DNA of 64,000 nucleotides from Echinarachnius parma (taxonomy: Eukaryota > Echinodermata > Echinoidea > Clypeasteroida > Echinarachniidae), in assembly GCA_037951105.1 (NCBI GenBank), contig JBAMJV010011236.1:46001-110000 (forward strand). Reading direction: 5' to 3'. Positions 45,149 through 57,336 of the stretch are shown here, piece after piece (position 1 is the first letter of the stretch; every line of letters starts with the position of its first letter). The translations under genes and the position numbers were made by a program. The notes below the pieces were generated by a model. The model had not been told where the DNA came from. It saw only the letters and a list, made by a program, of their open reading frames with translations, and did no database searches.

Positions 45149-45525
45149 TTAAAGGGATCTAGTAACATCGTCCAAATCCTCAAAATCCAATTGGAATTAT
45201 AGTGGTTCCCTCATACCTCGTTGTATTCGTATTAACAATACAAGCATGGGACAGGTTTTGGTTTTTCGAATTTCCCTTTCGTTAAAATGTTACGATTGAA
45301 GTGTTCAGAGGTTGAATTATCCACTGGACCGCGAAAACCATGTACAAAGTGAGTGCAATGAGCTAGTGAACATCACTTTGCATTTTTGCTCATTACTCGG
45401 CCATATAACGTCCATTTAACTTGAAATGTTCACATAACACCCAGTGGACATATCAGATAACCACAATATTCATTGTATCAACCACTCATCACTTTTTGCA
45501 CACAAAGATACTCGATCCCTTTAAT
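45149..45525 (+). mobile_element. GATC-MITE family, full copy
   Basis: Starts TTAAAGGGATCTAGTAACAT and ends GATACTCGATCCCTTTAA. Here both sides show TTAA, so the duplication could be TA or TTAA. Confidence 0.85.
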
Positions 45526-45943
45526 AACGTTAATATAAACTGCAAAATTTCGATTTCGCTTTTTATATCATGTAACATACTGTATTGCGTATGAAAATAT
45601 GAACAAGGCCTGAAATTAATGCAAGACGGCTCTGTACCGCCCGCAATTGTTCCGTAAGCTAATGATTGTGTAGATAATGAACACCTTTGTAATGGCTCAT
45701 CATACTCATCATAACAGATTTACGAAAATGATACTCACAGATAAAACATATTACAACTGCTCAGGAATAAAGGCATTGTCCTCGATCGATGTAAATAAAA
45801 GAACTGCACAGTTTACTGCGAAATTCAAAATAATAGACTATACAAATCGTTCACCCATCTTATCGATTTTGCTAAATGATTATTACTAATAAATCATTGC
45901 ATTTTTAGTTGATTTTGAAAGAAACATCTGTTTTTTTTATGTA

Positions 45944-46090
45944 GGCCCTGAAGGGACATCACGAATCGCAGCTTTGTTGCGAAATTCACAACAAAATATG
46001 CGGTGTGTCGACTATTTATTTGCGAATTTCGAGAAAAAATATGCGACATGTCGCAACAAAATGTGCGATTCGCGATTTCCCTTCAGGGCC
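45944..46090. mobile_element. 147-bp MITE with GGCCCTGAAGGGA ends
   Basis: The inverted ends GGCCCTGAAGGGACATC and GGCCCTGAAGGGAAATC (reversed) continue CACGAATCGCA and GCGAATCGCA. The interior repeats TTGCGAAATTC and AAAATATGCG motifs. Compact, non-coding, no clear target duplication. Confidence 0.85.
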
Positions 46091-46221
46091 ACCATAGTTT
46101 TCCAGGTTGACGTCTACTTTAAGGAATAGTTTTATCCGTGCCAGCAGCCTTCCTAGCATTATACCTCGCTACTAATCTACTGAAGATGTGGACTAATTTA
46201 TGATCAAATTCATTCCGAGAA

Positions 46222-46665
<444 letters not shown>

Positions 46666-47000
46666 ATCTATAGATCTGTAAATATATTATATTATTAATT
46701 TGTGCACATTCTGTTTTTGTCTCATGTTAATATTACAATTAATATTGACTTAATAATAGGGGAAAACGTTTGACAAAAATCACGCTTAAAGACAACTTGC
46801 AAACATCAATGACATTTTTACTAATGCGCATCCAATCTTTTCCGGAAAAAAAAAGTCTGTGTCATTGAGTAAAGAAGGAGTTTACACAATGCATATATGA
46901 AGATATGGATATACGGGGCAGTGTTTAATTAGTATTGAATATCGTGACACCGGTAATAACATTATAGTGTGGAATTTAACAGCTATTTTAAAATACCAGC

Positions 47001-47315
47001 GGGGTGTTTCACAAATATTAAAAGTTGAACCTAACTCAAAGTTGGACCTTACTATACTATGGAAAGCCGTTAGTTTTTTTTTATTGTGGAAAAAAGTTAT
47101 TTTGATATGGGGAAAAGGTTCTATAAAATCCGTTAATTGTGTTATTATCAATGATCCTTGACATAATTGATATACATTTTTGTTAGAAGTTTCAACAATC
47201 TACATTTCGGGGCTTTTCAATATGTTTTTGTGTTCAAAGCTTTTATATGGCTTTCCATAATTGTGAAGTCCAATTTAGAGTTAAGTTCAGCTTTGAATCT
47301 TTGTGAAACAGCTCC
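47001..47315. mobile_element. Fold-back MITE (GTGTTTCACAAAGAT family), copy 2
   Basis: Ends GGGGTGTTTCACAAATATT and, reversed, GAGCTGTTTCACAAAGATTC, each followed by sequence related to AAGTTGAACTTAACTC. Related to 12089-12387. Confidence 0.75.
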
Positions 47316-47609
47316 CAGGAATTTTAACTAAAAAGCGCAGCTGGCATTTGATACCATACACGTCGGACCGACATTCACAGCAAAGTCAGTTTTGTTTGTG
47401 TTAAATCCAATGAATGTGTTTATTCGCTAGCGATGTTCTGTGTTCGACTGAGATTGTATCCCCTAAGAAACAGTCCCTGGACAGATAGTATTAAGTTGTA
47501 CACCTTGTATCCATAATCAGGTAATGCTACGTGTTTATAAGAGAAACCCAAGATGTTATAGGTACGTTTGCAATACAGAAATCCATAGCCTACGGCGTGA
47601 TTCGAGCGA

Positions 47610-48135
47610 CGTTTTCTTAACGGTACACTTGAGTATTAGTACTTCCCGAAATGCCCCTCGACCCTAAATTGGTTGGTTTTAATTCCATTGAATAAAACAT
47701 GTGAAATGAGAATCAGTCCCTTTCGAATGCTCTCATAGTTGTACAATTCGATTTCCAAATATTTAATTTATAAATCTTCTGGCCAGGCGATATCTTGACT
47801 TTTAAACAAAAATACATAAAAAGGCTATACACTTCTTTCAAAAAATGTCAAAAGAGGTTTTTAAATAGTTGTTGATGATATATCTATTTAGTCATACCTT
47901 TAAACAAAACATCACATGCACAATGCAAATTGGTTGAAACCAATGAGTTTTTAGAAAGCGCCCTCTTGAATTGTAACGGCTCTTTTTGAATGATAACCGG
48001 GTTTTCACTTACTCGTTTGTAATTGTGTATACCTTTCGAGCATGGTGAAATTATAATTATTAGTTCGTACTGTAATGGTGCAGGTTTTGGTTACTAAAAT
48101 TCAGTATGACCAAAACTCAACTATCCCTTTAAAGA
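47610..48135. repeat. Dispersed 520-bp repeat, copy 1
   Basis: Shares TACTTCCCGAAATGCCCCTC, AGCGCCCTCTTGAATTGTAA, CGGCTCTTTTTGAATGATAA and TCGTTTGTAATTGTGTATAC with 61212-61736. The end CTATCCCTTTAA and the start of the other copy, TTAAAGGTAG, look like short inverted termini. Confidence 0.75.
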
Positions 48136-48515
48136 CATGTCCCCCATGCCCCCAGTCTCCCTATATAGCATCACAGCTAACTGCATCAACTGTGCCTGGT
48201 ATAAACAGGTCCATGGTATTAACATGAGACGAAGGGATGCACGTAGACATCAACGTGACGATTCAACACAAATATCGGCTCTTTTAGAAAGCAAGGATCC
48301 TAATATGTCTCTCAACCCTGTTTATACTTGACCGTGAACAGATGACGTCACGATCTCGGAAATAACCGCATTTGTAGTTTTAAACTTCATCGTGATAATT
48401 ACAGTAATAATGATATGGACCGTTACGATATGTTATATTTTATATTAAAGAAAATATTATACTTGCATGATATTGATGACAACAAAATGCTCTATAGACA
48501 TGTATTTGTACCTGA
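48136..48515. other. Intergenic, nothing recognised
   Basis: A 64-codon frame at 48137 has no domain. Confidence 0.3.
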
Positions 48516-48712
48516 ATGTGGTGTAGCTACAGGGGGAGGGGGGGGGGGGGGGCACGCCCCCCCCCCCTCCCACAAAACTAAAAAGAAAACTTTTACAAAC
48601 TTTAGGGGGAAATCTGTGTTAAAATAAAGAAATACATAAGGTGTAATTCCCCCCCCCCCCCCCCCCATCATTCGCGTGCTCCCTCAATCAGCCCGACCAC
48701 GCTACGCCACTG
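48516..48712. mobile_element. hAT-like MITE with G and C runs
   Basis: Ends TGTGGTGTAGCTACAGGGGG and, reversed, CAGTGGCGTAGCGTGG. Inside are facing G and C runs (48533-48572) and a further C run at 48650-48666. The terminus resembles CAGTGGCGTAG hAT ends. An 8-bp duplication is not evident. Confidence 0.55.
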
Positions 48713-48739
48713 TTTTCTATAGACAGTATCTATTATATT

Positions 48740-48990
48740 AATACGGTAAGCTTCAACCCCCGAATCGTGTCCCACTCGAGATATCCTCACCCCGACGATT
48801 CGGCGACTCCCTGACCGTCGGGATCGAAGGATATACGTTTTGCGGAGGACAATAAGGTATTCTCGAGTCGCTCCCGCCCCGTGGTCGTCGTCCAGATCGA
48901 AGAAAAGGGAAAGTCAGCAATGCAGCATTGCCCGTTTAAGACGCCGAGCATTGACTACCGATTTATCGCCGCAACTTTGTTCGACGAATA
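48740..48990. other. CpG-rich patch
   Basis: Markedly more GC and CpG than its surroundings (for example CCCCGACGATTCGGCGACTC). No long open frame in either strand. It could be an unmethylated island, a non-coding exon or an old repeat. Confidence 0.35.
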
Positions 48991-49429
48991 AAAAACGGAG
49001 TTGAAAAAGCAATATATATATTACGAAACATATTCAAAGTTTACGAGTTGCAAATATATCCAGTTTTAGATAGATATAAATATCCTTATCGCGCGAATGG
49101 TCGATATGATCCGCAAGTCTAAAATTGTCAACGCGAGGTGCCATGTATTCGTAGTGTAATAGTCGTAAGGTTCAGTAATTAGAATTTCGCTGCGCATAGT
49201 ACTCAAAACCCCAAAACATAGTACTCAAAACCGTGTACACGCATCGGAGTCATCGTTCGACCACGGGCCCACGGGCCGCGTGTTTATTTGCATAGTTTGA
49301 CCGCTGACACATTGAAGTATGTCCATGTTAGTGGTATAAGTTCAATGTGCTGACCACACAATTCTATAATCGCGCCCACATGTGGTAAGATGTATTAAGC
49401 CAGCAGCGTATAGCTGAGACGCTGTGGGT

Positions 49430-49880
49430 GAGGGGGAGGGGGGGGGGGGGGGGCTAAAAAGATGGGGGGGGGGGGGGGCTAAAAAGATGCCGGGGGGGTA
49501 TCTATACTAATTTATTATGCAATGCATGTATATACGGCTTCTATTCCCTTCAAAGGTATATATCATCGGGTTTCTCAGATATGAATTGTTTAGGGGACAC
49601 GACGGGTTATGTGTCATGCAGGCAATTGGAGACATGAGGGGGGGGGGGGGGGGGTGGGGGTGGGGGCAGCGGCGAGTGCATGTTGTATTTGATTAGTTTG
49701 GCATGCATACCATTTCATCATATTTTCATAATTATTATTGTTAATTGGAAAAAAGGGAGAAGGTGATCACCTTCTAACTTCGCAATAAAAGAGAAAACAA
49801 CGAAAACGCATCGAGTGCATGTTGTATTTGATTTGTCATGCATGCAATTTCATCATATTTTCATTATTATTATTGTAAAC
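49430..49880. repeat. G runs and a local 65-bp duplication
   Basis: G runs at 49437-49453, 49466-49479 and 49638-49653, the first two each followed by CTAAAAAGATG. AGTGCATGTTGTATTTGATT, followed by ATTTCATCATATTTTCAT, occurs at 49674 and again at 49812. Confidence 0.7.
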
Positions 49881-50662
49881 ATTTAAACAGAGTGTACCGG
49901 GGATTTCCGATGGGTCGGGTTTATCATGTTCACTGCAAGCATCGATCGCAATGACAAGAGCGGGGTAAAACCGCCCATGTCTCTTTCATCTTTTAACCCT
50001 GTAGATAGGGACGTTTCAATTATTTTCTGGGGTCGTTGTATTATCAAAATCAACATGGCTTTTCTCTGACTAAAAAAAACTCGCGGATTTCCGCGGGTGC
50101 CGCTAGTAAATCATTATTCTCTCATCGCACCCCTCGTTTCGTCAATAACACTAATATCGTCAACCGTCTTTCTACAATCATGACAGGAAAGCACCTGCAA
50201 CTTTTACATCATGCTAACAATTATTGTGCGCTGCCATTCACTAAACGGAAATCGAAATACATTGTGTACCGGTGTTGTCATGGTGTGCTTAAAGTTACTG
50301 TTCAGTTATTAAACACATTATAGACAAATGAACTTCAATTTAAACTTACACGACAGGCTTGCTGGCCTCCAACACGTCGAAAGTATTATCTGTACCATAC
50401 CGTGAATCATTATCAGATTATAGTAATCGAAATCCTGAGGCACAACGTTTTATCTACTCTAACAGTAAACATTTTATATGATAATCAAATACATCAGAAT
50501 GTTTACATGTCTGCATACATAAACATATGTATACGTGGAACCGTTTTTAAGAAATCAAATGCGTTTTGACGAAGCTAATGTAAAAAATCACATTAAAATT
50601 GAAGAATACAAATATCGAATCAGTTCAATATTAAGGTACGAAATGAATATATAGCTTTCGGC
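49881..50662. other. Intergenic, nothing recognised
   Basis: A 95-codon frame at 50036 shows no domain. Confidence 0.3.
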
Positions 50663-51756
50663 TAGTTTTCCCGGCCAATTTCGTCAAAATAGCACTCAAA
50701 TGTTAATTAACAGCACGCAATTTAGAACGAAATTGAATGAAGATCAGGATCGTGTTTCAATTAGCAAATAATTTCATTCAGTTTTATTTTTGGACCGTGC
50801 GATTGCCAACTTTTGTCAAACCGAATTGAAATAACACCATTCAACTTAGAAAATCAGGTGAAGAGCATTCGATTTCGTCCTCAAAGATAAAATGTAGGCG
50901 TTCATACATTCTATTTCGTCTACGGGCTAACATCTTTGAAGTGTGTGCAATCCTTTTCATTAATTTCTTTAGTTGTATTGTTTTCCTATAAAGCTACTCG
51001 CTCGTTTCGTACAAATGAGAGTGTAGCTTTATAGGAATAGGCCTATACAATTCCATTTCACTTTATTAGCAGTGTGTATCTCAAAAAGAAAGATTAAGAT
51101 AACTCTTTAAAAAACAGAATAAAGACAAATATAGATAAAGAAATGACCCAAGCACTGTGTGAAAAATGAAAATGAAATGAAAACATGAAACAAGTGTATG
51201 ACTTAACATAACATTACAATTACCAGATAAATGTGAAAATGTGAACATTAATTAGCAGTGTGTATCGGAAAACAAAGATTAAAATAAGTCTTTAAAAAAA
51301 GAATAAAGAAAAATATGACCTTGGGTGGGGGTGGTGGTTGGGGAGTGATGGAATAATGGGAAATAGGGAAGTCAATTGCCACCCCCCCCCCCCCCCCCCC
51401 CCCCCCCTCCGCCTTCATAATGCGTCATACTGTATGATTGTTCTGATCGTTCTTATTTGAATGCTAGATGTGCAAAGAAGCACGCCTGAAAACGAAATAG
51501 AAAACCCAAATCGGTCCGAAATCTAAGGTCAAGCAAACTGGCACGAATTTGAATGACGGATGTATATTGCCAAATTGTTTGACATTCTGACCAATTCGAA
51601 TACGTTGTCGTTGTAAACTGAATGCAATTTGACAAAGATGAATGTTATGGAGTTTAACATTGAACAGTGTAATCAGCAGGTTTACAAAAATCACGCGAAC
51701 TTGAATGACATATAATGAATATGCCTGCTATTTTGACGAATTTGGCCGGGAAAACC
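50663..51756. mobile_element. 1.1-kb inverted-repeat element (TTTTCCCGGCCAA ends)
   Basis: TAGTTTTCCCGGCCAATTTC, GTCAAAATAGCA on the left mirrors TGCTATTTTGACGAATTTGG, CCGGGAAAACCTA on the right. Inside is a 14-bp stem hairpin at about 50989-51043 (TCCTATAAAGCTAC), a direct duplication of TTAGCAGTGTGTATC with AAAGATTAA (51067 and 51252), and a 26-bp C run at 51382-51407. No transposase. Confidence 0.75.
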
Positions 51757-51849
51757 TATATTATCATTTAGAGGGTAAACAGACATTTAATTTGATACAT
51801 GACTTGGCAATTTTGGCCTACTGGATCCCATGAAATCCTTCTGTGAACA

Positions 51850-52200
51850 TACCCAAATTTTACTAATGTTCATGTAACTACCCGACATACTTCGCAAATT
51901 ATGAGGACTCATCAAAGCGTCTACGTATTCAAACAATGGTTTGGTGCGGTGAAAACTAGTTAAGTGCAGGAATGCATCATTGATCGATCACAGTGGTGTC
52001 CGCACTAACGTAACACTGGCGGTCTCCTGCGTTCGCGTGAATAGTAGTGTACGCGATTGTGTTTGCATATATTTCTTCCAAAGTAGAAATCTGAGTCGGA
52101 GTAATGTTATGCGAAATGAAAAAAGCATGTAACGATGTATAAAGTAGGATAAACTATATTCTAGCGTTGCATTGGTCTTTAACAAAATACATTTTGCCAT
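51850..52200 (+). repeat. Dispersed repeat, copy 1 (second at 54430-54965)
   Basis: Both copies contain TACCCGACATRCTT, GCATATTTCTTCCAAAG-type sequence, AGAAATCTGAGTCGGAGTAA, TGTATAAAGTAGGAT and GTTGCATTG in order. Confidence 0.7.
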
Positions 52201-52855
52201 TGGCAATGTGAAAAATCTAAATATTTTGAAATTAAATCATTTAAAGAGACTGGCAAAAGTAGGCGATTCGTTTTATTTTTAAAGTAAAATTAAAGCTACG
52301 TTCATACGGGATAAAAAAAATTACATTTACAATAACAAATTAAAACAATTACCAAGAAGTTCGACAATGCTGACATATCTCTTTAATAAGAAGAAACATG
52401 TCAAAACAGTCAAAATTAGACGAAATGTCACAAATATCACACTTGAGTGAAGATAACCACTTTGCTTCACTCCGGTATTGTTGTGTGTCAAATCAATGAG
52501 CCTATATATACTTCCTATATAGTACTTAGGCCCCGTCTCAAACAATAATATTATAATAAAAAGCAACTTTGATGAATTTCTAGATTTGTATTTGAAGTAG
52601 GCCTTGTGATCATGTTGACAGTTGTTTATAGCCCTACTCTTAAAAGGGTCTATTTATAGTAACAATATCCAAATCCACAAATCCTACTTAGAACTCTAGT
52701 AATTCATTAATACCGTGTTGCATGCATTTTACCAATATAAGCATGGAATATGTTTCGGTTTTTCGAATTTCCCTTTCGTTAAAGATTGAGGTGTTCGCAT
52801 TCGTATAATTATCCACTGGAAAGCTGAAAATATGTACAAAGTCAGTCTGTGCAAT

Positions 52856-53779
52856 CAGGCGCGCCGGAAGCAATTTTGGATGGGGGGGGGGGGGGGCAAA
52901 GACCTAGGGGGGCTCATGCCCAACCACACTCACATGGTTGCCAGAGTTGAGAGTGAGACATTGCGAGGGAGCGAAGCGACCAAGCCCGAGGGAACGAAGT
53001 AACTGAGTGGGGGGAGGGTGTGGGAGGGGGTGCCCCCCTCCCACGATAGGGATTAGGCATTTTTGGACTTGAAATTGTGCAATCTGGTGCATACCTACAT
53101 AGGAAATTTGGGCTTAAGATTAACTGTATCTGGGAAAGCGTGTTATGATTTGATCGACCAGAAATTTTAAATATATTTGTTCACGAAGAAAAAAAAAAAA
53201 AATTGACACACTAATAAATATGGCACATTATGTATGATCCAATAACATAGCCTACAGCCAAGAATGAGCCCCGAAGGAGCGAAGCGACTGAGGGCTGGGG
53301 CAGAGCCAGAGGGGGAGGGTTTGGGAGGGGGTATAAATTTTGCATTTATATACTTGAAATAGTGCAATTTGGTGCACGTCACACAAGCAGCAAGAGCAAT
53401 GCCAGCTTAGATATCATGTATATACGGGACTTATGTGGCCCGGTACAGAAAAAAGTATTCACCCCAGACCATACGCAAGTTACACAATAAACTGGGATAA
53501 TCTGTTTGTGCGCGAAGCGCGCATCGAAAACTTAAAATGGATGTATGAATTAGTTTTTCAACGTTACAATTAAAAGGTCTTAGCTTATACATTTTGTGTT
53601 TAATTTATTAATTTATTTTTTATTTTATTTATGTATTTATTTTATTTCATTTATTTATTTATTTTTGTTTGGGGGGGGGGGGGGGGGGGGGCAAAAACGC
53701 GTTTTGCCCCCCCCCCTATCTTTTTGGATTGGGGGGGGGGGGGGCGGTCGCCCCCTGCCCCCCACTTCCGGCGTCTATG
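52856..53779. mobile_element. hAT-like non-autonomous element, 924 bp, 8-bp TSD
   Basis: Flanked by TGTGCAAT at 52848-52855 and 53780-53787, a perfect 8-bp target duplication typical of hAT. The ends are CAGGCGCGCCGGAAG and, reversed, CATAGACGCCGGAAG. G runs lie just inside both ends (52879-52895, 53668-53690, 53730-53743), and two internal GGGAGGGGGT patches recur at about 53010 and 53312. No transposase domain is seen. Confidence 0.85.
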
Positions 53780-53793
53780 TGTGCAATGAGTTA

Positions 53794-54119
53794 AGGCCTG
53801 GTTACACAGGACACGACTAGACCCACGAATGCAGTACGCATTGGTACGAATCTATGGCAAGCCGTTTTTAACATTTATTCCTATTTCTTGATATCAAGAA
53901 TTGAATTATTGATATCAAGAATGCATTTCTTGATATCAAGAATTACCAATGCTCAACAACAGAAAAGTATTTCTTGATATCAAGAATGCATTTCTTGATA
54001 TCAAGAATTGAATTCTTGATATCAAGAAATAGGAATAAATGTTAAAAACGACTTGCCATAGATTTGTACCTATGCGTACTGCATACGTGGGTCTAGTCGT
54101 GTCCTGTGTGACCAGGCCT
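53794..54119. mobile_element. Fold-back MITE, 326 bp, TTA TSD
   Basis: Flanked by TTA (53791-53793, 54120-54122). Arms begin AGGCCTGGTTACACAGGACA and AGGCCTGGTCACACAGGACA (reversed), then CGACTAGACCCACG and TATGGCAAG, and a core of tandem TTGATATCAAGAA palindromes. The core from TATGGCAAG inward matches the ends of the 1.85-kb fold-back at 6612-8458. Confidence 0.9.
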
Positions 54120-54429
54120 TTAGCGAGTATCAATTTGGATTTTTGTTCATTACTCGGCCATATAAAAAAAATTTAACGTGACATTTTCACACATTTCCTA
54201 GTGGACATATTAGATCACAAATAGTTACATTTCATCAACCATTTATCACTTTTTGCACATGTCAATAATATAACTAGAGGGGAGCCTAACGGTAGCATTT
54301 TCGCTTACTATTACTGATTATATGCATAATTTCCGTCACCTCTGGCCGTTTAGGGAATCACTAAAGATAAGAATAACCAATTGTTTTTTGTTTATACCAC
54401 TATCAACTGTGTTGACAGACCACTGGAGA

Positions 54430-54965
54430 CATCCTTACGTGAACATACCCACATTTTTTACTAATTCTTACGGCGGCAAAAGTTAATGAGAGCGGCCATG
54501 TTCTTGTAATTACCCGACATGCTTTGCAAACTCTTACGTATGTACATAGCGCCGAACAAAAAGCTTTTCACTGATTTCAAAGCATCTACAAGTATTCAGA
54601 CAATAGTTTGAATCGGTGCTATTGAAATAACACGCATCTCTATGGGCTCAATATGATCAGCCGGCGTCTATGACGTCTTTCATGGAATAGCATTTACTAT
54701 ACCATGAATGACGTCACGCATAGCACATTTTTCTCCATGGGCATTACTATGTTTGGTCACATGACGCTATGTAGACCAATCACTGAGCAGGATTTCATTC
54801 ATGTAGGATATAATGGTATATATCCGATAGAGTTTTCACATATTTCTTCCAAAGCAGAAATCTGAGTCGGAGTAATGTTACATATAAAAAACAAGCATAA
54901 TATTACGATGACTTTGTATAAAGTAGGATGAACTCTATTCTTGAGTTGCATTGCCCTTTAAGTGC
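54430..54965 (+). repeat. Dispersed repeat, copy 2
   Basis: Second copy of the 51850-52200 repeat, longer on its left, ending GTTGCATTGCCCTTTAAG. Confidence 0.7.
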
Positions 54966-55044
54966 CACTTTCAATACAAGTCACAATACCTATAGAACTT
55001 AGATCCGCCAACTTGCACACCACATCGATGAGCAAGTAATGAAT

Positions 55045-55330
55045 AAACTGCGTCTGGGCACTTGACTTCGAATAAAACATGCTGTTCACTGTGTAACTAT
55101 ATATATGTGAAAGGGGACACTGTTATTCATATTTCATGCGAAGTTGCGAACCCGACCAAACTAACTGGGTCGAGTATAGAGTCGTGCAATTTAATACGGC
55201 ACCCAGACATGCCAGAGGGATAAGCGGTGTTTATATTACGTTATATTAACTAAATTAATGATCCTCGTTAGCTTCAGTCATGGTAATGCTGCTAGCTTCT
55301 AAGGACATTAATATAGTGTTTCAATTGCCT
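55045..55330 (+). repeat. Local duplication, first copy
   Basis: CTGGGCACTTGACTTCGAATAA, ATTTCATGCGAA, GGGTCGAGTATAGAGTCGTG, CAATTTAATACGGCAC and TGATCCTCGTTAGCTTCAGT reappear in the same order at 56335-56470 and 56793-56870, interrupted there by a SINE. Confidence 0.75.
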
Positions 55331-55672
55331 TATGTGTTTTGTTTTATTGTAGTAGTATAGCCATGTCCTGTTTGTTTTGTTTTGTTTGTTTTGTTTTAAC
55401 TGCTCTAACATTGTACTGTTTTGTGTACTTTGTACATTGATATTGAAGCATATTTTTATTGAAATGTATTATTCCTGGAAAAAAACCTTTGATAGGTCTA
55501 ATGGCTTTTGTTTTTCCCCCACATTGTAAATCTTGCAAACTGCTTTTCCTCTTCTTCTTATTGATGATTTTCTCAAATGTATATATTTGTTATTGTATAT
55601 TTTACATTGTAGAACTGTATTTACACTGTTTTTATTCAGATGTGGAAATAAACTTGAAACTTGAAAACTTAA
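55331..55672 (+). mobile_element. Possible LINE 3' end with (TTGAAAC)n tail
   Basis: The stretch ends GAAATAAACTTGAAACTTGAAAAC, a short tandem tail after an AATAAA-like motif, the same architecture as the CR1/L2-like LINE end at 35998. No RT coding is left. TTTTG-rich sequence lies at 55370-55396. Confidence 0.45.
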
Positions 55673-55687
55673 GTAACAGTAGTATAC

Positions 55688-56256
55688 TGTTAAAGGGCAA
55701 TGAAACCCAAGCAAAATGTTGCTTTCATAGTCTTGAAGAGATTAAGAAGAATAATCTCTGAAAGTTAGAGCATAATCGGGTAAGAAACAAGAAAACTACG
55801 GCTCTTTGAAGATGTCCATTTATTCCTATGGGGAACTCAAATTGGCAACGCACTCTGATAAGTGTGTGGACAACTCCCCATATGTTTTGTACACAAATGT
55901 TCCCATTTTTACAGTTTTCTTCATAGTCACATTTTTCCATTCCCCCAACTCATGATATGTTATGTATAAAAGCATTCTACAAAACATATGTTGAACTCGA
56001 ACGAAGGGTAAACATAAATTTTGAGAAAATTGAACAAAACTGAAATTTAGTGTACAAAATGTATGGGGAGTTGTCCACAACTTTGCCAGAGTGCGTTGCC
56101 AATTTGAGTCACTCGAAGAAATACATGGCTCTTTTCAAAGAGCCATAGTTTTCTTATTTCTTGACCGATTGTGCTCAAATTTTCAGAGACTATTCATTAT
56201 ATGTGGTGTCTTATAGTGCACACAACAATTTGTCTGTATTTCATTGTCCTTTAACA
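55688..56256. mobile_element. Inverted-repeat MITE (TTAAAGGGCAATGAAA family)
   Basis: Ends TTAAAGGGCAATGAAACC and, reversed, TTAAAGGACAATGAAATAC. The arms carry further complementarity: AATTGGCAACGCACTCTG and GGACAACTCCCCATA on the left against CAGAGTGCGTTGCCAATTTG and TATGGGGAGTTGTCC on the right. Non-coding. Confidence 0.85.
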
Positions 56257-56334
56257 TTATCAACAAATACAGACGATACAATATTATTATAGAAATTAAA
56301 TCCTAACAACAAAAATAATATGAAGAAAATAATT

Positions 56335-56960
56335 CAATCTGGGCACTTGATTTCGAATAAGTTTATATTCATTGTGCATTGTGTATGTAAATGGGGATTA
56401 AATTATTAATATTTCATGCAAAACTGCATGCATGTCCAAAATAACGGGGTCGAGTAGAGTCGTGCAATTTGATTATTATAATAATAGCTTGCATTTATAT
56501 AAGCGCAATTATTATTACATGTATTACCCATGGTCATCAGGTACAATTCAAACCCCAAAAATAATATTGCGTACTTTATCAACTCCCCGGGGAGCATACT
56601 AGCCATATGCTGCCAATGGCGCAAAGGCTAATTAACACGATGGTACCCATTCATACAACCAGGTAGAGAGCAGCAATTATGGATTAATTGTCTTGCTGGA
56701 GTACAGACGCAGTGGGCATAGTTCACAGAGTTCGAACTCGGGATCTCAAGATCGGAGAGCGCGCGCTCTACCAATCTTGCCACACCACGTCCACAATTTA
56801 ATGTGGCACATCAATGATATCCTAATTAAATTATATAAGCAAGTGATCCTCGTTAGCTTTATCCATGATATAACGATATACTTCTATACAGACAATACAA
56901 TAGTATAGAAATGAAATCCTAACAAAATCATCAAGTCAATTATAGAGTTCATCAAAATCA
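56335..56960 (+). repeat. Local duplication, second copy, interrupted by a SINE
   Basis: Matches 55045-55330. The homology breaks at about 56470 and resumes at about 56793, the interval being a minus-strand SINE. Confidence 0.7.
56470..56795 (-). mobile_element. tRNA-derived SINE
   Basis: Read on the minus strand it starts with a tRNA-like head: GGTGTGGCAAGATTGGTAGAGC (box A) and CCCGAGTTCGAACTCTG (box B), spaced as in a tRNA. A tRNA-unrelated body follows, ending AATTGCGCTTATATAAATGC, AAGCTATTATTATAA, a short tandem-like tail. It would be transcribed by RNA polymerase III and mobilised by a LINE. About 325 bp. Confidence 0.8.
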
Positions 56961-57336
56961 GATACAACTTAATGTTTATTATTTTAACAATGGCCACATG
57001 TGATATAAGTTTTAAAATGTTCAACATAATACAAAAAGACACGGGCAATATAATAGTAAAGTAAAATATCCCCCCAAAAAGATCATTATGTGCATTATAG
57101 ATTGTATATAATAGGAAACACAATGTCTTAATGGACATTTAACAATGTACACATTAATGATCTCATCTAATCTGCTAACGTTATATAAAACTTGCATCAT
57201 TACAAAACCCATTGTTAAAATATAGATATCGTAATCAATTTATAAAGGGTTACAAGTACATTTCCAATTGCATAATTCTGGTGGGCATATCAAATATTTC
57301 AAACATAAGAGTCTAAAATGAAAGGGTTCGTGATTA
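56961..57336. other. Intergenic, nothing recognised
   Basis: AT-rich; minus-strand open frames are short and hydrophobic with no domain. Confidence 0.3.

Larger units (their letters stand above)
52637..54280 (+). mobile_element. GATC-MITE copy hosting two nested insertions
   Basis: Host pieces are 52637-52855, 53788-53793 and 54123-54280. Read together they give the normal family order: ATCCACTGG, GTACAAAGTCAG, GTGCAATGAGTTAGCGAGTA, ATTACTCGGCCAT, TTTTTGCACATGTCAA. The terminal repeats are eroded. Confidence 0.88.
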
